Positions 1 to 8,297 of a DNA stretch of 64,000 bases are shown here, piece by piece. Within the stretch, counting starts at the first letter, position 1, and each line of letters starts with the position of its first letter. The notes under the pieces were generated by a model. It ran no database searches and had not been told where the DNA came from. It saw only the letters and a program-made list of their open reading frames with translations. Made by a program: the position numbers and the translations under genes. This DNA comes from Streptomyces sp. NBC_01276 (GTDB taxonomy: Bacteria > Actinomycetota > Actinomycetes > Streptomycetales > Streptomycetaceae). Where the stretch lies: positions 5,020,501 to 5,084,500 of the forward strand of contig NZ_CP108442.1 in the NCBI RefSeq assembly GCF_041435355.1. The letters run 5' to 3'.

Positions 1-1531
1 GTTCCGCTTCCGCTTCGGCTTCCTGTACTGCTTCCGGTTCCGCGGCGAAGGGCACCAAGGCGACGGTGATGTTGTCGTGCCCGCCCCCGTCGAGGGCGTG
101 CCCGACCAGCACCTGCGCGCTGTGCAGGGGGCGGGCCGCGGCGTCCGGGGGGAGGATCTGGGCCATGTCCGTCGCGGACTCGGCGTAGTTCCACAGGCCG
201 TCCGTGCAGACCACGACCACACCGGGGTGGTCGGGCCGGAAGCTGGCCGTGTGCGGGTCGAGGTCGTAGGCGTCGGCCCCGAGCCAGCCGGTGATGGCGT
301 GGGCGCGGACGTCGGCGTACGCCTCGGCCTCGCCCATCAGACCCGCCGCCACCATCTGCGCGGCCCAGGAGTCGTCCTCGGTGAGGCGGCGCGGCAGGGC
401 GGCCCGGTCGTCCGGGACCCAGTAGGCGCGGCTGTCGCCGACCCAGCCGATGGTCAGGACCCCGCCGCTGACGACGGCGCCGACCAGGGTGCAGGCCGGG
501 GCGTTCTGCGCGCCGGGGGTCTCCGGGGCGAGGGCGTTCACGGCGGCGGCCGCCGCCAGGATCGCCCCGTGCATGGCCTCCGACGGGTGGGTGCCGCGGG
601 GGAGGGCGTCGAGCAGGGACTCGTTGGCGGCGCCGGCGGCCGCCGCCGACGCCTCGTCGGGGCGGCTCGCGGAGGACACCCCGTCGCAGACGATGGCCAC
701 GGTGGCGGCGGAGCCGTCGGGCAGCGCGGTGGCCGCGACGGCGAAGGAGTCCTCGTTGCGGTGGTGGCGCAGTCCGCGGTCGCTGACCGCGGCGACGCTG
801 CAGAGCTCCTCCTCCACGTGGTCGCGCTCGCGGGGCTGCGCGTGGCCGCAGTGCTCGCAGTACCCGTCGGTGTCCACGTGCCCGGCCCGGCAGGCGACGC
901 AGGTCTTGCCGCCGTCCCCCTGAGGGGCACCCGCGTACGGGTCCTCGGACGCGGGCGGCCCCTGCGGGGCCGCGGCGTACGGCTCCTCGGGCGCGGGCGG
1001 GCCCCAGGGCGTCCCGCCGGAGGGCGTTCCGGTCCCGCCGGGGAGGTCGTGGCGGACGGGATCCGCGCCGTACGGGGTCTCGTGCCCGGAGCCGGCGGAA
1101 CCCCACGGGCCGCCGCCGGGCCGTGCGGAGGCATCCCCGGCCAGGGTCGGGGCGTGCTCGTCGGTGCCGCCCCATCCGGGCGCGGGCACCCCGGAGAAGC
1201 CGGAGTGCGCGGCGGTGTCCCCGGCCGGGACCCCGCCCGCCGACGCCGGGGCCGACACCAGGGCGGCCCCCGCCGGGTCCGCCGCGGCGGCGTACCGGGG
1301 ACCCGCCGGCGCGGGGGAGCGGGCCCCGCCCACGAGGGCGGACTCCCCGGACTCCCCGGCGTCCCCGGCTCCCGCCCCGGCCCCGGCCACCGGGGTGACC
1401 GGGAGGGTCGGCGTCGGATCCGGGTCAGGAGGCGGCGAGGAGAGGGCGTATCCGCACACGCCGCAGAAACGGTCCCCCTCTTCGAGGGGCTCCGCGCAGC
1501 CGGGGCAGCCCGACAGCCGATGCATCGACAT
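1..1531 (-). CDS. Zinc-ribbon PP2C-family protein phosphatase (C-terminus cut by window edge)
   Basis: The reading frame starts at ATG 1531, five bases after the stop of the upstream kinase gene, and runs off the left edge. It opens with a zinc ribbon (CPGC then CGVCG), followed by about 150 residues of Gly/Ala/Pro-rich linker, a second ribbon (CVAC then CEHCG), and a PP2C domain. Metal-binding motifs are visible: HRNEDSF, VCDGVSS (the usual DGMGG is changed), GWVGDSRAY, CTDGLW and GGHDNIT. The family removes phosphate from Ser/Thr using Mn/Mg. Its place at the end of the PknG operon makes that kinase or its substrates the likely partners. The visible end is an acidic Glu/Ala tail. A second ATG at 1525 is possible. 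Confidence 0.9.
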   Translation of the reverse strand, partial: MSMHRLSGCPGCAEPLEEGDRFCGVCGYALSSPPPDPDPTPTLPVTPVAGAGAGAGDAGESGESALVGGARSPAPAGPRYAAAADPAGAALVSAPASAGGVPAGDTAAHSGFSGVPAPGWGGTDEHAPTLAGDASARPGGGPWGSAGSGHETPYGADPVRHDLPGGTGTPSGGTPWGPPAPEEPYAAAPQGPPASEDPYAGAPQGDGGKTCVACRAGHVDTDGYCEHCGHAQPRERDHVEEELCSVAAVSDRGLRHHRNEDSFAVAATALPDGSAATVAIVCDGVSSASRPDEASAAAAGAANESLLDALPRGTHPSEAMHGAILAAAAAVNALAPETPGAQNAPACTLVGAVVSGGVLTIGWVGDSRAYWVPDDRAALPRRLTEDDSWAAQMVAAGLMGEAEAYADVRAHAITGWLGADAYDLDPHTASFRPDHPGVVVVCTDGLWNYAESATDMAQILPPDAAARPLHSAQVLVGHALDGGGHDNITVALVPFAAEPEAVQEAEAEAE

Positions 1532-1534
1532 CAA

Positions 1535-4333
1535 TCACACCCACGTCCGGGGTCGGAAACGGTTTGCCCGCTCCACCAGTTCGATCCTCTCCTCGCCCCG
1601 CTGCGCCAGCCGGGCGAGGACGCGGTAAGAGCGCTCCAGGCCGAAGCGCAGCCCCCGCTCGTCCAGTTGACTGCCGAGCAACGAGGTCCGGCCGGGGTCG
1701 GCACCCCGGCTACCCGACAGTACCCAGTCCAGGGCCGAGCCCAGAACCTCCGTCGCCAGCCGCTCCTGCCGCTCCGGATCCAGACCGAACCGGCGCAGCG
1801 CCTCCACCTGGTCCGACGCGGCCGAGAGATCGGCCAGCAGGGCCTCGTGAGGGGACCGGTCGCGCAGGCGTGCCCGTACGGCCGCCACCCGTGCGGCGGT
1901 GTAGTGGATCGAGGCCTCCGGCACGGACTCCAGGGTGAGCACCGCCGCCTCCCGGTCCCCGGCGGCCAGTTGCACCCGGGCCAGCCCGAAGGCCGCGCTG
2001 ACGAACCCCGGATCGGTGATCCAGACCAGCCGGTAGTACTCGGCGGCGTTGTCCAGTTGGCCCAGCACCTCCGCGCACAGCCCGAGGGCCAGCTTCGGGG
2101 CGGGCTCGCCGGGGAAGGCGTCGTAGATGGCGTCGAAGGACAGGGCCGCTATCTCGTCGTCGCCGGTGGCCAGCGAGGCGATCCCGCGGGCCCACACCAC
2201 CCGCCAGTCGTCCGGGTGCCGCTCCTCCAGTTCGGTCAGGGCCTCTCCGGCGACGGCCAGTTCGCCCAGTTCGAGCCGGGCGCGCAGCTCGCGCAGCCGC
2301 AGCTCGGCGGAGTCGGCCGGGGCCGAGCCGAGCGCGCCCAGCAGGTCGGCCGGGGCGGAGGCGAGGAGTCCGGCCAGGAAACCGGCGTTCGGGTCGGCCG
2401 GGTCCACCAGCGGCACCGGCAGGGCCAGCGCGGTGTCGTACGCGTCGAGCGGGGCGGGCCCGGTCGCCGCCGCCGGTGCGGCCGCCACGGCCCGCCCGGT
2501 CCCGGCCCCCGAAGCAAGAGGAACCGGAACCGGAAGCGGGTCCGGCGCCGCGCTCCCGCGCCGGGGCGTCGGTACCGCGGGGCCCGCCACGTGCGTGGCG
2601 GTGGTGCCGAGCGCGGGCACGATCCCGGCTCCGGACGCCGCCACCGGGGCGGGTGCGGCTCCGGCCCCCGACGGCTCCGGCGCGCCCGCGCCGGCCGCCC
2701 CGGCCCCCGCGGACCCGCCCGGAGACAGAAGCGGAGACGGAAGCGGAGCCTGCCCGGGAACCGCCGCCACCACCCGGCTCCGGCGCCCCCAGACGCGGCG
2801 CGGGATCTCCCGCACGCCCAGCCGGGACACCTCCGCCCCGTCCGCGTCGGCGTACAACCGGGTGTCGGGCACCCGCAGTTCCGGCCCGAACAGGGTCGAC
2901 GGCTGCGGCCGCGGCCGCCCCGTCTGGAGCGCGACCACCTCCCGCAGCACACCCGTCAGCTGGTCCGCCATCTCCTGCGCGGAGGCGAACCGCCGCCCGG
3001 GATCCGGGTCGGTCGCCCGTACGAGCAGCCGGTAGAAGGACTCGTACCGGCCGAAGACCTCGATGTGCTCCGGGTCCGGCAGCGAGTCCACGAACACGTT
3101 CGTGTAGCCCTGGAAGTCGAAGGTCAGCACCGCCAGGGTGCGCGCCACCGTGTACAGGTCCGAGGCCACCGAGGGGCCCAGCTCCGCCACCTCGGGTGCC
3201 TGGTAGCCCACCGTGCCGTAGATCGCGGACTCGTCGTCGTCCATCCGCCGGACCGCGCCCATGTCGATCAGCTTCAGCTGGTCCTGCTGCTGGATGGCGT
3301 TGTCGACCTTGAAGTCGCAGTACAGCAGGTTCCTGCTGTGCAGGTGGCCGAGGGCCTCCAGCGCCTCGATCCCGTACGCGCACGCCTGTTCCACCGGCAG
3401 CGGGTCCCGCCGTCCGTCGGGCCGGCGCCGCTCGTTCGCGATCTCCTTCAGCGACTTGCCGCCCACGTACTCCATGACGATGTACCCGTCGAGCGAACCC
3501 GTCCGCTGGTCCAGGTGCTCCACGAAGTTGTAGATCCGCACGATGTTGGAGTGCTCGATCTCCGCCAGGAAGCGGCGCTCGGAGATCGCCGCCTCCATCG
3601 CGTCCTGGTCGCCGGTGTCCAGCAGGCCCTTGAGGACCACCCACCGGTTCGAGACCGCCCGGTCCACCGCCAGGTAGACCCAGCCCAGGCCGCCGTGGGC
3701 CAGACAGCCCGCCACCTCGTACTGGCCGTGCACCACGTCGCCGGAACGCAGCTTCGGCACGAAGGAGTAAGGGTGCCCGCACTTGGTGCAGAACCCCTCC
3801 GTCCGGCCCGGCCGGTCGCCGCGCGCGCGGCCCACCGGCGCCCCGCAGTCCGAACGGGAGCAGAACCGCTTGCGCTCCGGCACCTCCGGGTTCTCCAGCA
3901 CCGCCGCCGAAGGATCGGGACGCGGCACCTCCGGCATGGTGACCAGCCCGGCGCCCAGCCTGCCGCGCCCCGAGGACGGGGCGGAGGAGCCCGAACTGCG
4001 CACCGAGACCGAACGGGTGGACGCGGCGCCCGTCAGGGACCGCGAGAGCCGCCCCGACACCGAACGGCGCGAGGACGAGGAGCGCGAGGACCGCGAGGAG
4101 CGCGCCGACGCCGAGGAGCGGCCCGAACCGCGCGAGCCCGCCGACCCCCGGGGATCCCCGTGCCGGGCGGCGCTCGTCATCCCCGTCGGCGGCGACACCA
4201 GCTCTTCCGCGCCCGCCGCGACCGCGCCGACGGGCGCGAGCCCGCAGGTGTCGCAGTAGACTTCCCCGCCGCCCATGTCCTCGTACGTCCCCGGGCAGCC
4301 GGGACGCACGCACGGCGTTCCGATCAGGCTCAC
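1535..4333 (-). CDS. pknG: PknG-type serine/threonine protein kinase with N-terminal zinc-binding and C-terminal TPR region
   Basis: The 932-residue protein starts at GTG 4333, chosen because GGAGGA precedes it and GTGA overlaps the upstream stop; a longer open frame to 4684 only shadows that gene. N-terminal Cys pairs (CVRPGC, YCDTCG) and a second set (CSRSDC, FCTKCG) replace the rubredoxin-like fold of mycobacterial PknG. A Ser/Arg-rich linker separates them. The kinase domain covers about residues 210-480: glycine loop GLGWVY, Lys in VVLKG, catalytic YCDFKVDN in place of HRD, and DMG in place of DFG, all typical of PknG. The last 300 residues are helical, TPR-like. In mycobacteria PknG is soluble and phosphorylates GarA to control glutamate metabolism; the GlnH/GlnX-like neighbours suggest the same circuit. 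Confidence 0.93.
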   Translation of the reverse strand: MSLIGTPCVRPGCPGTYEDMGGGEVYCDTCGLAPVGAVAAGAEELVSPPTGMTSAARHGDPRGSAGSRGSGRSSASARSSRSSRSSSSRRSVSGRLSRSLTGAASTRSVSVRSSGSSAPSSGRGRLGAGLVTMPEVPRPDPSAAVLENPEVPERKRFCSRSDCGAPVGRARGDRPGRTEGFCTKCGHPYSFVPKLRSGDVVHGQYEVAGCLAHGGLGWVYLAVDRAVSNRWVVLKGLLDTGDQDAMEAAISERRFLAEIEHSNIVRIYNFVEHLDQRTGSLDGYIVMEYVGGKSLKEIANERRRPDGRRDPLPVEQACAYGIEALEALGHLHSRNLLYCDFKVDNAIQQQDQLKLIDMGAVRRMDDDESAIYGTVGYQAPEVAELGPSVASDLYTVARTLAVLTFDFQGYTNVFVDSLPDPEHIEVFGRYESFYRLLVRATDPDPGRRFASAQEMADQLTGVLREVVALQTGRPRPQPSTLFGPELRVPDTRLYADADGAEVSRLGVREIPRRVWGRRSRVVAAVPGQAPLPSPLLSPGGSAGAGAAGAGAPEPSGAGAAPAPVAASGAGIVPALGTTATHVAGPAVPTPRRGSAAPDPLPVPVPLASGAGTGRAVAAAPAAATGPAPLDAYDTALALPVPLVDPADPNAGFLAGLLASAPADLLGALGSAPADSAELRLRELRARLELGELAVAGEALTELEERHPDDWRVVWARGIASLATGDDEIAALSFDAIYDAFPGEPAPKLALGLCAEVLGQLDNAAEYYRLVWITDPGFVSAAFGLARVQLAAGDREAAVLTLESVPEASIHYTAARVAAVRARLRDRSPHEALLADLSAASDQVEALRRFGLDPERQERLATEVLGSALDWVLSGSRGADPGRTSLLGSQLDERGLRFGLERSYRVLARLAQRGEERIELVERANRFRPRTWV

Positions 4334-5655
4334 GCGTCCTCCTCCCCCGGCCCGGCGGGCCGGTGGTCCTCCGGCAGGGGCTGCCCGGGCACCAGTGTCT
4401 CGGCCGTCGCCCTCTGGTAGCGCAGGACGGCCTGCTCGGCGGCGCGCAGGTCGCACGGCGCGCTCCACAGCATCCGCCGTGCCGCGTCGTACCGCTCGAT
4501 CAGCAGCGGGTCCTCCGCCATGCCGTGCCGGGCCACCTTCGCCTTGTACGCGTCCAGCCGGCCGCGCAGTTCCGCCCGCACCGCCAGCGGGGCCGTCACC
4601 GCGGTCAACGATTCGCGGGCCCGTCGGAGTTCCTCGTCGGCCCGGTCCTCCAGGGAGTCCAGCAGCGGCGACAGCCGGTGCCACTGGGACCGCCGCCGGT
4701 ACTCGGCCGCCGCCGCCAACTGCTCCTGCAGGGCCGTCGGCGGACCGCTGACCGCCGGGACCTCGGACGCCGCGATCTTCGCCAGTACCTCGCCGCGCGC
4801 CGTCCGCGCCTCCGCCAGGGTCCGGTCGGCCCGCGAGAGCACGTCCCGCACGCCGATCAGCCGCGCCTCAGCGTCCTGCCGCACGGTCAGCACCGCCTCC
4901 ACCTCACGGCGTACGTCGTCCAGCGCGCGGGCCGCCCGGTCGTAACGGCCGGTGTCGGGCCGGCCGCCGCCGGGGGCGGAGCTCCCCGCCACCGGGATCC
5001 AGAACCCCAGCGGGTCCGCGATCACCCGCGCGCGCAGCTCCACGAGCTCGATGGTGATCTCCTCCAGGTCGTCCCCCGAAGGGTGTTCGCCCGGCCGCAC
5101 CCCCACCGAGTGCGCGAGCGCGCGCGTGCGGTGCAGTTCGGCACCGAGCAGGTCGATCCGCGCGGGCAGCGCCGACCACACCGAGTCGGCGGCGACCACC
5201 ACGTCCAGCGAGCCGGCGTACAGCTCGTTCATCCGGGCCACCAGCTCGGCCAGCGAGAACCGCTCCGCGAGCGCGGCGCCCCCGGCTCCGGCCCCGGCGA
5301 TCACCACTCCGGGACCGCGCAGCCGCTCGGTCAGCTCGGCCAGGTCCTCCCGGGTGGGCCAGCGGCGCCGCTCCCGGATCTCCCGGGCCGCGGCCAGGGC
5401 CCCGCTGTAGGCGTCGAAGTACGTCCACAGCCGGGTGACCGCCGCGTCGGCGGCGGCCCAGCGCTCCTCGGTGACCCCGCTCAGCGCGGCGCCCTCCAGC
5501 AGCCGGCGGCCGGCGTGGTCCTGGAGCGCGAGCAGCGAGGTCTCCACCGCTTCGTGCTCCGCGCCCAGCCGCGCCAGCGCGCGGTCGACTTCGTCCCGGT
5601 CCATCACGTCCCGCCCCGTCCCCGGATGGCTCGCGTACGGCTTCGATTCCGACAC
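4330..5655 (-). CDS. Coiled-coil protein of unknown function in the PknG operon
   Basis: About 441 residues, rich in Ala, Arg, Glu and Leu with long helical stretches, for example residues 150-410; no signal peptide, membrane segment or recognised enzyme motif. The stop overlaps the PknG start (GTGA) and the start lies five bases after the GlnH-like stop, so it is translated with them. I used GTG 5655 for that spacing; ATG 5604 (sequence MDRDEVD, preceded by GGGGCGGGA) is an equally reasonable start. A short Gly/Ala stretch near residue 120 interrupts the helices. It may be a scaffold or adaptor between the membrane sensor and the kinase, but only its position supports that. Confidence 0.8.
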   Translation of the reverse strand: MSESKPYASHPGTGRDVMDRDEVDRALARLGAEHEAVETSLLALQDHAGRRLLEGAALSGVTEERWAAADAAVTRLWTYFDAYSGALAAAREIRERRRWPTREDLAELTERLRGPGVVIAGAGAGGAALAERFSLAELVARMNELYAGSLDVVVAADSVWSALPARIDLLGAELHRTRALAHSVGVRPGEHPSGDDLEEITIELVELRARVIADPLGFWIPVAGSSAPGGGRPDTGRYDRAARALDDVRREVEAVLTVRQDAEARLIGVRDVLSRADRTLAEARTARGEVLAKIAASEVPAVSGPPTALQEQLAAAAEYRRRSQWHRLSPLLDSLEDRADEELRRARESLTAVTAPLAVRAELRGRLDAYKAKVARHGMAEDPLLIERYDAARRMLWSAPCDLRAAEQAVLRYQRATAETLVPGQPLPEDHRPAGPGEEDA

Positions 5656-5660
5656 CGGCC

Positions 5661-6656
5661 TCAGCCGTTCCGGTACTTGGGCGCGGGCGGCTGGGCCGGG
5701 CTCGGCAGCACGTTCTCGAAGTGCTTGCGGTAGGAGGTCACCCAGGGGCTCTGCTCGCCGCCCGCGCGGTAGTTCTCCAGCACCTTGTTGACCCGGCGCA
5801 CCAGGTCGGAGGCGTCCTTGTTCATCGCCACCCCATAGAACTCGCGGGTGAAGGGCGCGCCGACCAGCTGCACCGACGGGTCCTGCGCCGCCTGGCCCGC
5901 GGCCAGGGCGTTGTCCGTGATGATGCCGTCCACCTCTCCCAGCTGCAGCCGCACCAGGCAGTCCAGCTGGTTGGGCACGGACACCGGCAGCGCGCCGTAC
6001 GACTTTGCCTTGAGCGCCGCCTCCGCCGTGGAACCGGCGGCGGTGCAGATCCGGCGGCCCTGCAGCGAGGCGTCGTAGCCGGTGATGTGCGAACCCTTGG
6101 GGGCCAGCACCTGCTGCCCGGCCTCGAAGTAGGCCGTGGAGAAGGCCACGTCCTCCAGCCGCTTGCAGTTGATCGTCATGGTCCGCACGACGATGTCGAC
6201 ACGGCCCTCCTGGAGCGCCGGGATGCGCTGGCTGGTGGGGATGGCCCGGTAGATGACCGCGTCCTCCCTGCCCAGGATGTCCTTGGCTATGGCCTTGACC
6301 AGGTCGATGTCGAAGCCGTCGAGGTGGCCGTCCGGATTGCGGTACCCCCACTTGAAGCTGTTCTGGTCCACACCCGCCACCAGCTTGCCCGCCTTGCGGA
6401 TCCGCTCGATCGTCGGACCGTCCAGACCGGACGGGGCCAGGCTGGCCTCCGGGTCCTGGCAGGTGTCGGCGGGGGCGAAGGGGGCCGCCGCCATCGTGGC
6501 CGGCTCCTGGACCGCGGTACGGTGCGCCGTGCCCGGCGAGGTCCCGGCCAGCGGCAGCAGCACCGCCGCCGCCGTCACCGCGCAGGCGGCGGCCATCGCG
6601 CTCACCCCGCCCCAGCCGCGCAGCCGGTGCACGGTCCGTGTCCGCCGTATCCGCAT
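5661..6656 (-). CDS. glnH: GlnH-like glutamate/aspartate-binding periplasmic-type protein
   Basis: A 331-residue extracellular solute-binding protein family 3 member. An Arg-rich start and hydrophobic segment (about residues 14-42) form a signal or anchor; there is no clear lipobox Cys. The binding domain begins near IRKAGKLVAGVDQNSFKWGY and contains GFDIDLVKAIAKDILG, the ligand-contact block RVDIVVRTMTINCKR and GEVDGIITDNALAAG. No permease or ATPase gene is next to it, so a sensing role is more likely than uptake: in mycobacteria GlnH binds Asp/Glu outside the membrane and signals through GlnX to PknG. The start ATG 6656 follows AGGTGAG, five bases after the GlnX-like stop. Confidence 0.88.
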   Translation of the reverse strand: MRIRRTRTVHRLRGWGGVSAMAAACAVTAAAVLLPLAGTSPGTAHRTAVQEPATMAAAPFAPADTCQDPEASLAPSGLDGPTIERIRKAGKLVAGVDQNSFKWGYRNPDGHLDGFDIDLVKAIAKDILGREDAVIYRAIPTSQRIPALQEGRVDIVVRTMTINCKRLEDVAFSTAYFEAGQQVLAPKGSHITGYDASLQGRRICTAAGSTAEAALKAKSYGALPVSVPNQLDCLVRLQLGEVDGIITDNALAAGQAAQDPSVQLVGAPFTREFYGVAMNKDASDLVRRVNKVLENYRAGGEQSPWVTSYRKHFENVLPSPAQPPAPKYRNG

Positions 6657-6661
6657 CGATC

Positions 6662-8077
6662 TCACCTGTACTCCGAAAGCCTGCGACCGATGCCGAGGAG
6701 GGCGGCGGCCGCGCCGACGGCCGCCAGCGCCGCCGAGCCCGTGATCAGCCCGCCCAGTGCGCCGAGCCCGCCCCGGGCGGCCCGGGTGAACTGGTTCTGC
6801 TCGTGCGCCACGGCCCGTTCCAGGGAGGCGTCCACCGTGTCGAACGAGGCCCCGCTGCTGTCCGGGTGCCGCTCGTCCCCGATGACCTGGGGAAGGGCGA
6901 GCTCGTAGTCGCCCTTCATGTCCGATTCCCGGGCCGCCGCGTGCCGCTGCTTCCACTGCGCCACACCGGCCACGGCCTGCGAGACGGGCTCACGGCCGCT
7001 CGTGTCGTCGGCCAGGCGCAGGGCCCGCGCCAGCCCCTCGTCGAGCTGCTTCATGTTCTTCTCGTAGTCCACGTCGTACTTGTCGGACTTCTTGTCCGCG
7101 GCCAGTACGGCGCCCCGCGCGATCAGCGTCAGGTTCTCGTTGGCCCGCGCCTGGAGCGAGGCGATCCGCGCGTCGTTGAGCACCTTCAGCGACTCCTGGC
7201 CGTCGGTCCGCGCCTCGCTCAGCCCCGACCGGGCGAGCGTCTGGCCGACCGTCAGCCACAGCAGCACGACGGCGGCGGCGGCCGTCGCGGCGAGCAGCCC
7301 GTGGTTGAAGACCCGGTGGGTGCGCAGGTAGTTGCGGCGCTGGGCCCACACCAGGGCGGCGAGGGCCAGCAGCCCCGCGCCGGTCGAGGCCAGGGGCCAG
7401 GAGCGGGCCTCGTCGTAGTCCGTGTAGAGCCGGCCGGTCTCCGCCTCGTACAGGCGCTGCGCGGCGGGCAGCAGGACCGTGCTCATCTGCTCGTTGGCGT
7501 AGCGCAGGTAGGCGCCGCCGAGCGGCAGGCCCTGCCGGTTGGTCGCGCGGGCCTGCTCGATCAGGCCCGTGTAGCGGGGCAGCTGCTCGCCGAGGAGGGC
7601 GATCTCCTTGCGGGAGTCCCCGCCGGCGCCGGTGTTCGCGGCGGCGCTCACCAGCAGCCGCGAGGCGTTGGCGATGTCCTTCTCGTAGCGCAGGCGCACT
7701 TCGCGCGGCTCCTGGGCGCCCGCCAGGAAGCCGCTGGAGGAGGCCGTGTCGGCGTCCGCGAGGGAGCGGTAGATGCTCGCCGCGTCCGCGCTCAGCGGCT
7801 GGCTGCGGCCCACCACGTCGTCCGCGGCGGTGACGCGGCCGGAGACCTCCCACACCGCGACCGCGCCGAACAGGACGACCAGGGCGGCCAGCACCGCGCC
7901 GATGATCCGCAGGCGGCCCGGCTCGGTCGTGGCCGCGGCGCGCAGCCGCTCCACGCCCTCCGCCCAGGCGGTGCTCCGCCCCGGCGGCCCCGCCGGCGCG
8001 GGCGGCCCCGCGTCTGGTCCGGCGGGCAGCCCGGAGGCGGCGCTCCCGGGCGCGGCCGCGCGTGTCGTGATGGCCAC
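6662..8077 (-). CDS. GlnX-like membrane protein, transmembrane partner of GlnH
   Basis: A 471-residue protein starting at GTG 8077 after GGGGGAGG. A Pro/Ala-rich cytoplasmic N-terminus leads to TM1 (IIGAVLAALVVLFGAVAVW), a 150-residue extracellular helical domain, TM2 and TM3 (around LLALAALVWAQ and GLLAATAAAAVVLLWL), a second extracellular helical domain of about 150 residues, and a C-terminal TM4. Two helical sensor domains separated by a membrane hairpin fit chemoreceptor-like ligand sensing. The gene order GlnX-GlnH-PknG is that of mycobacteria, where GlnX carries the GlnH signal across the membrane. The assignment rests on topology and synteny, not on a diagnostic motif. It appears to be the first gene of the operon. 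Confidence 0.75.
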   Translation of the reverse strand: MAITTRAAAPGSAASGLPAGPDAGPPAPAGPPGRSTAWAEGVERLRAAATTEPGRLRIIGAVLAALVVLFGAVAVWEVSGRVTAADDVVGRSQPLSADAASIYRSLADADTASSSGFLAGAQEPREVRLRYEKDIANASRLLVSAAANTGAGGDSRKEIALLGEQLPRYTGLIEQARATNRQGLPLGGAYLRYANEQMSTVLLPAAQRLYEAETGRLYTDYDEARSWPLASTGAGLLALAALVWAQRRNYLRTHRVFNHGLLAATAAAAVVLLWLTVGQTLARSGLSEARTDGQESLKVLNDARIASLQARANENLTLIARGAVLAADKKSDKYDVDYEKNMKQLDEGLARALRLADDTSGREPVSQAVAGVAQWKQRHAAARESDMKGDYELALPQVIGDERHPDSSGASFDTVDASLERAVAHEQNQFTRAARGGLGALGGLITGSAALAAVGAAAALLGIGRRLSEYR

Positions 8078-8273
8078 CGTGACCTCCCCCTCGGTCCTCT
8101 GCTCCGGAGCAGTATGGCCGTAGTGGCGCCCGACCACAGCACCCGGAGCCCGATCTTGGGCGATCCGACGCCCCCGTGCGCCCCCTGCCGCCCCCGCGGC
8201 TTCCCGTCCCCCCTTCCCCCTCAATACGCCGGGCCACGCGCTTCGGTTCCCGACTCGCCCGCCCGCCAGGCGG

Positions 8274-8297
8274 GTTCACCCGAAGGTTCACCCGAAG
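8274..8297. repeat. Perfect 12-bp tandem duplication across a stop codon
   Basis: GTTCACCCGAAG occurs twice head to tail, at 8274-8285 and 8286-8297. On the minus strand it places the stop of the sugar kinase (TGA 8290-8288) inside one copy, and a second TGA twelve bases on in the same frame. The rest of 8078-8273 contains no gene; it includes a short CCCGCC/GGCGGG hairpin near 8260-8275 that may help end the sugar operon transcript. Confidence 0.85.

Noticed and set aside
77..4420. Very long open frame on the plus strand opposite PP2C and PknG
   Set aside because: High-GC antisense frame with Arg/Gly/Pro-rich, domain-free translation; the minus strand carries clear kinase and phosphatase motifs.
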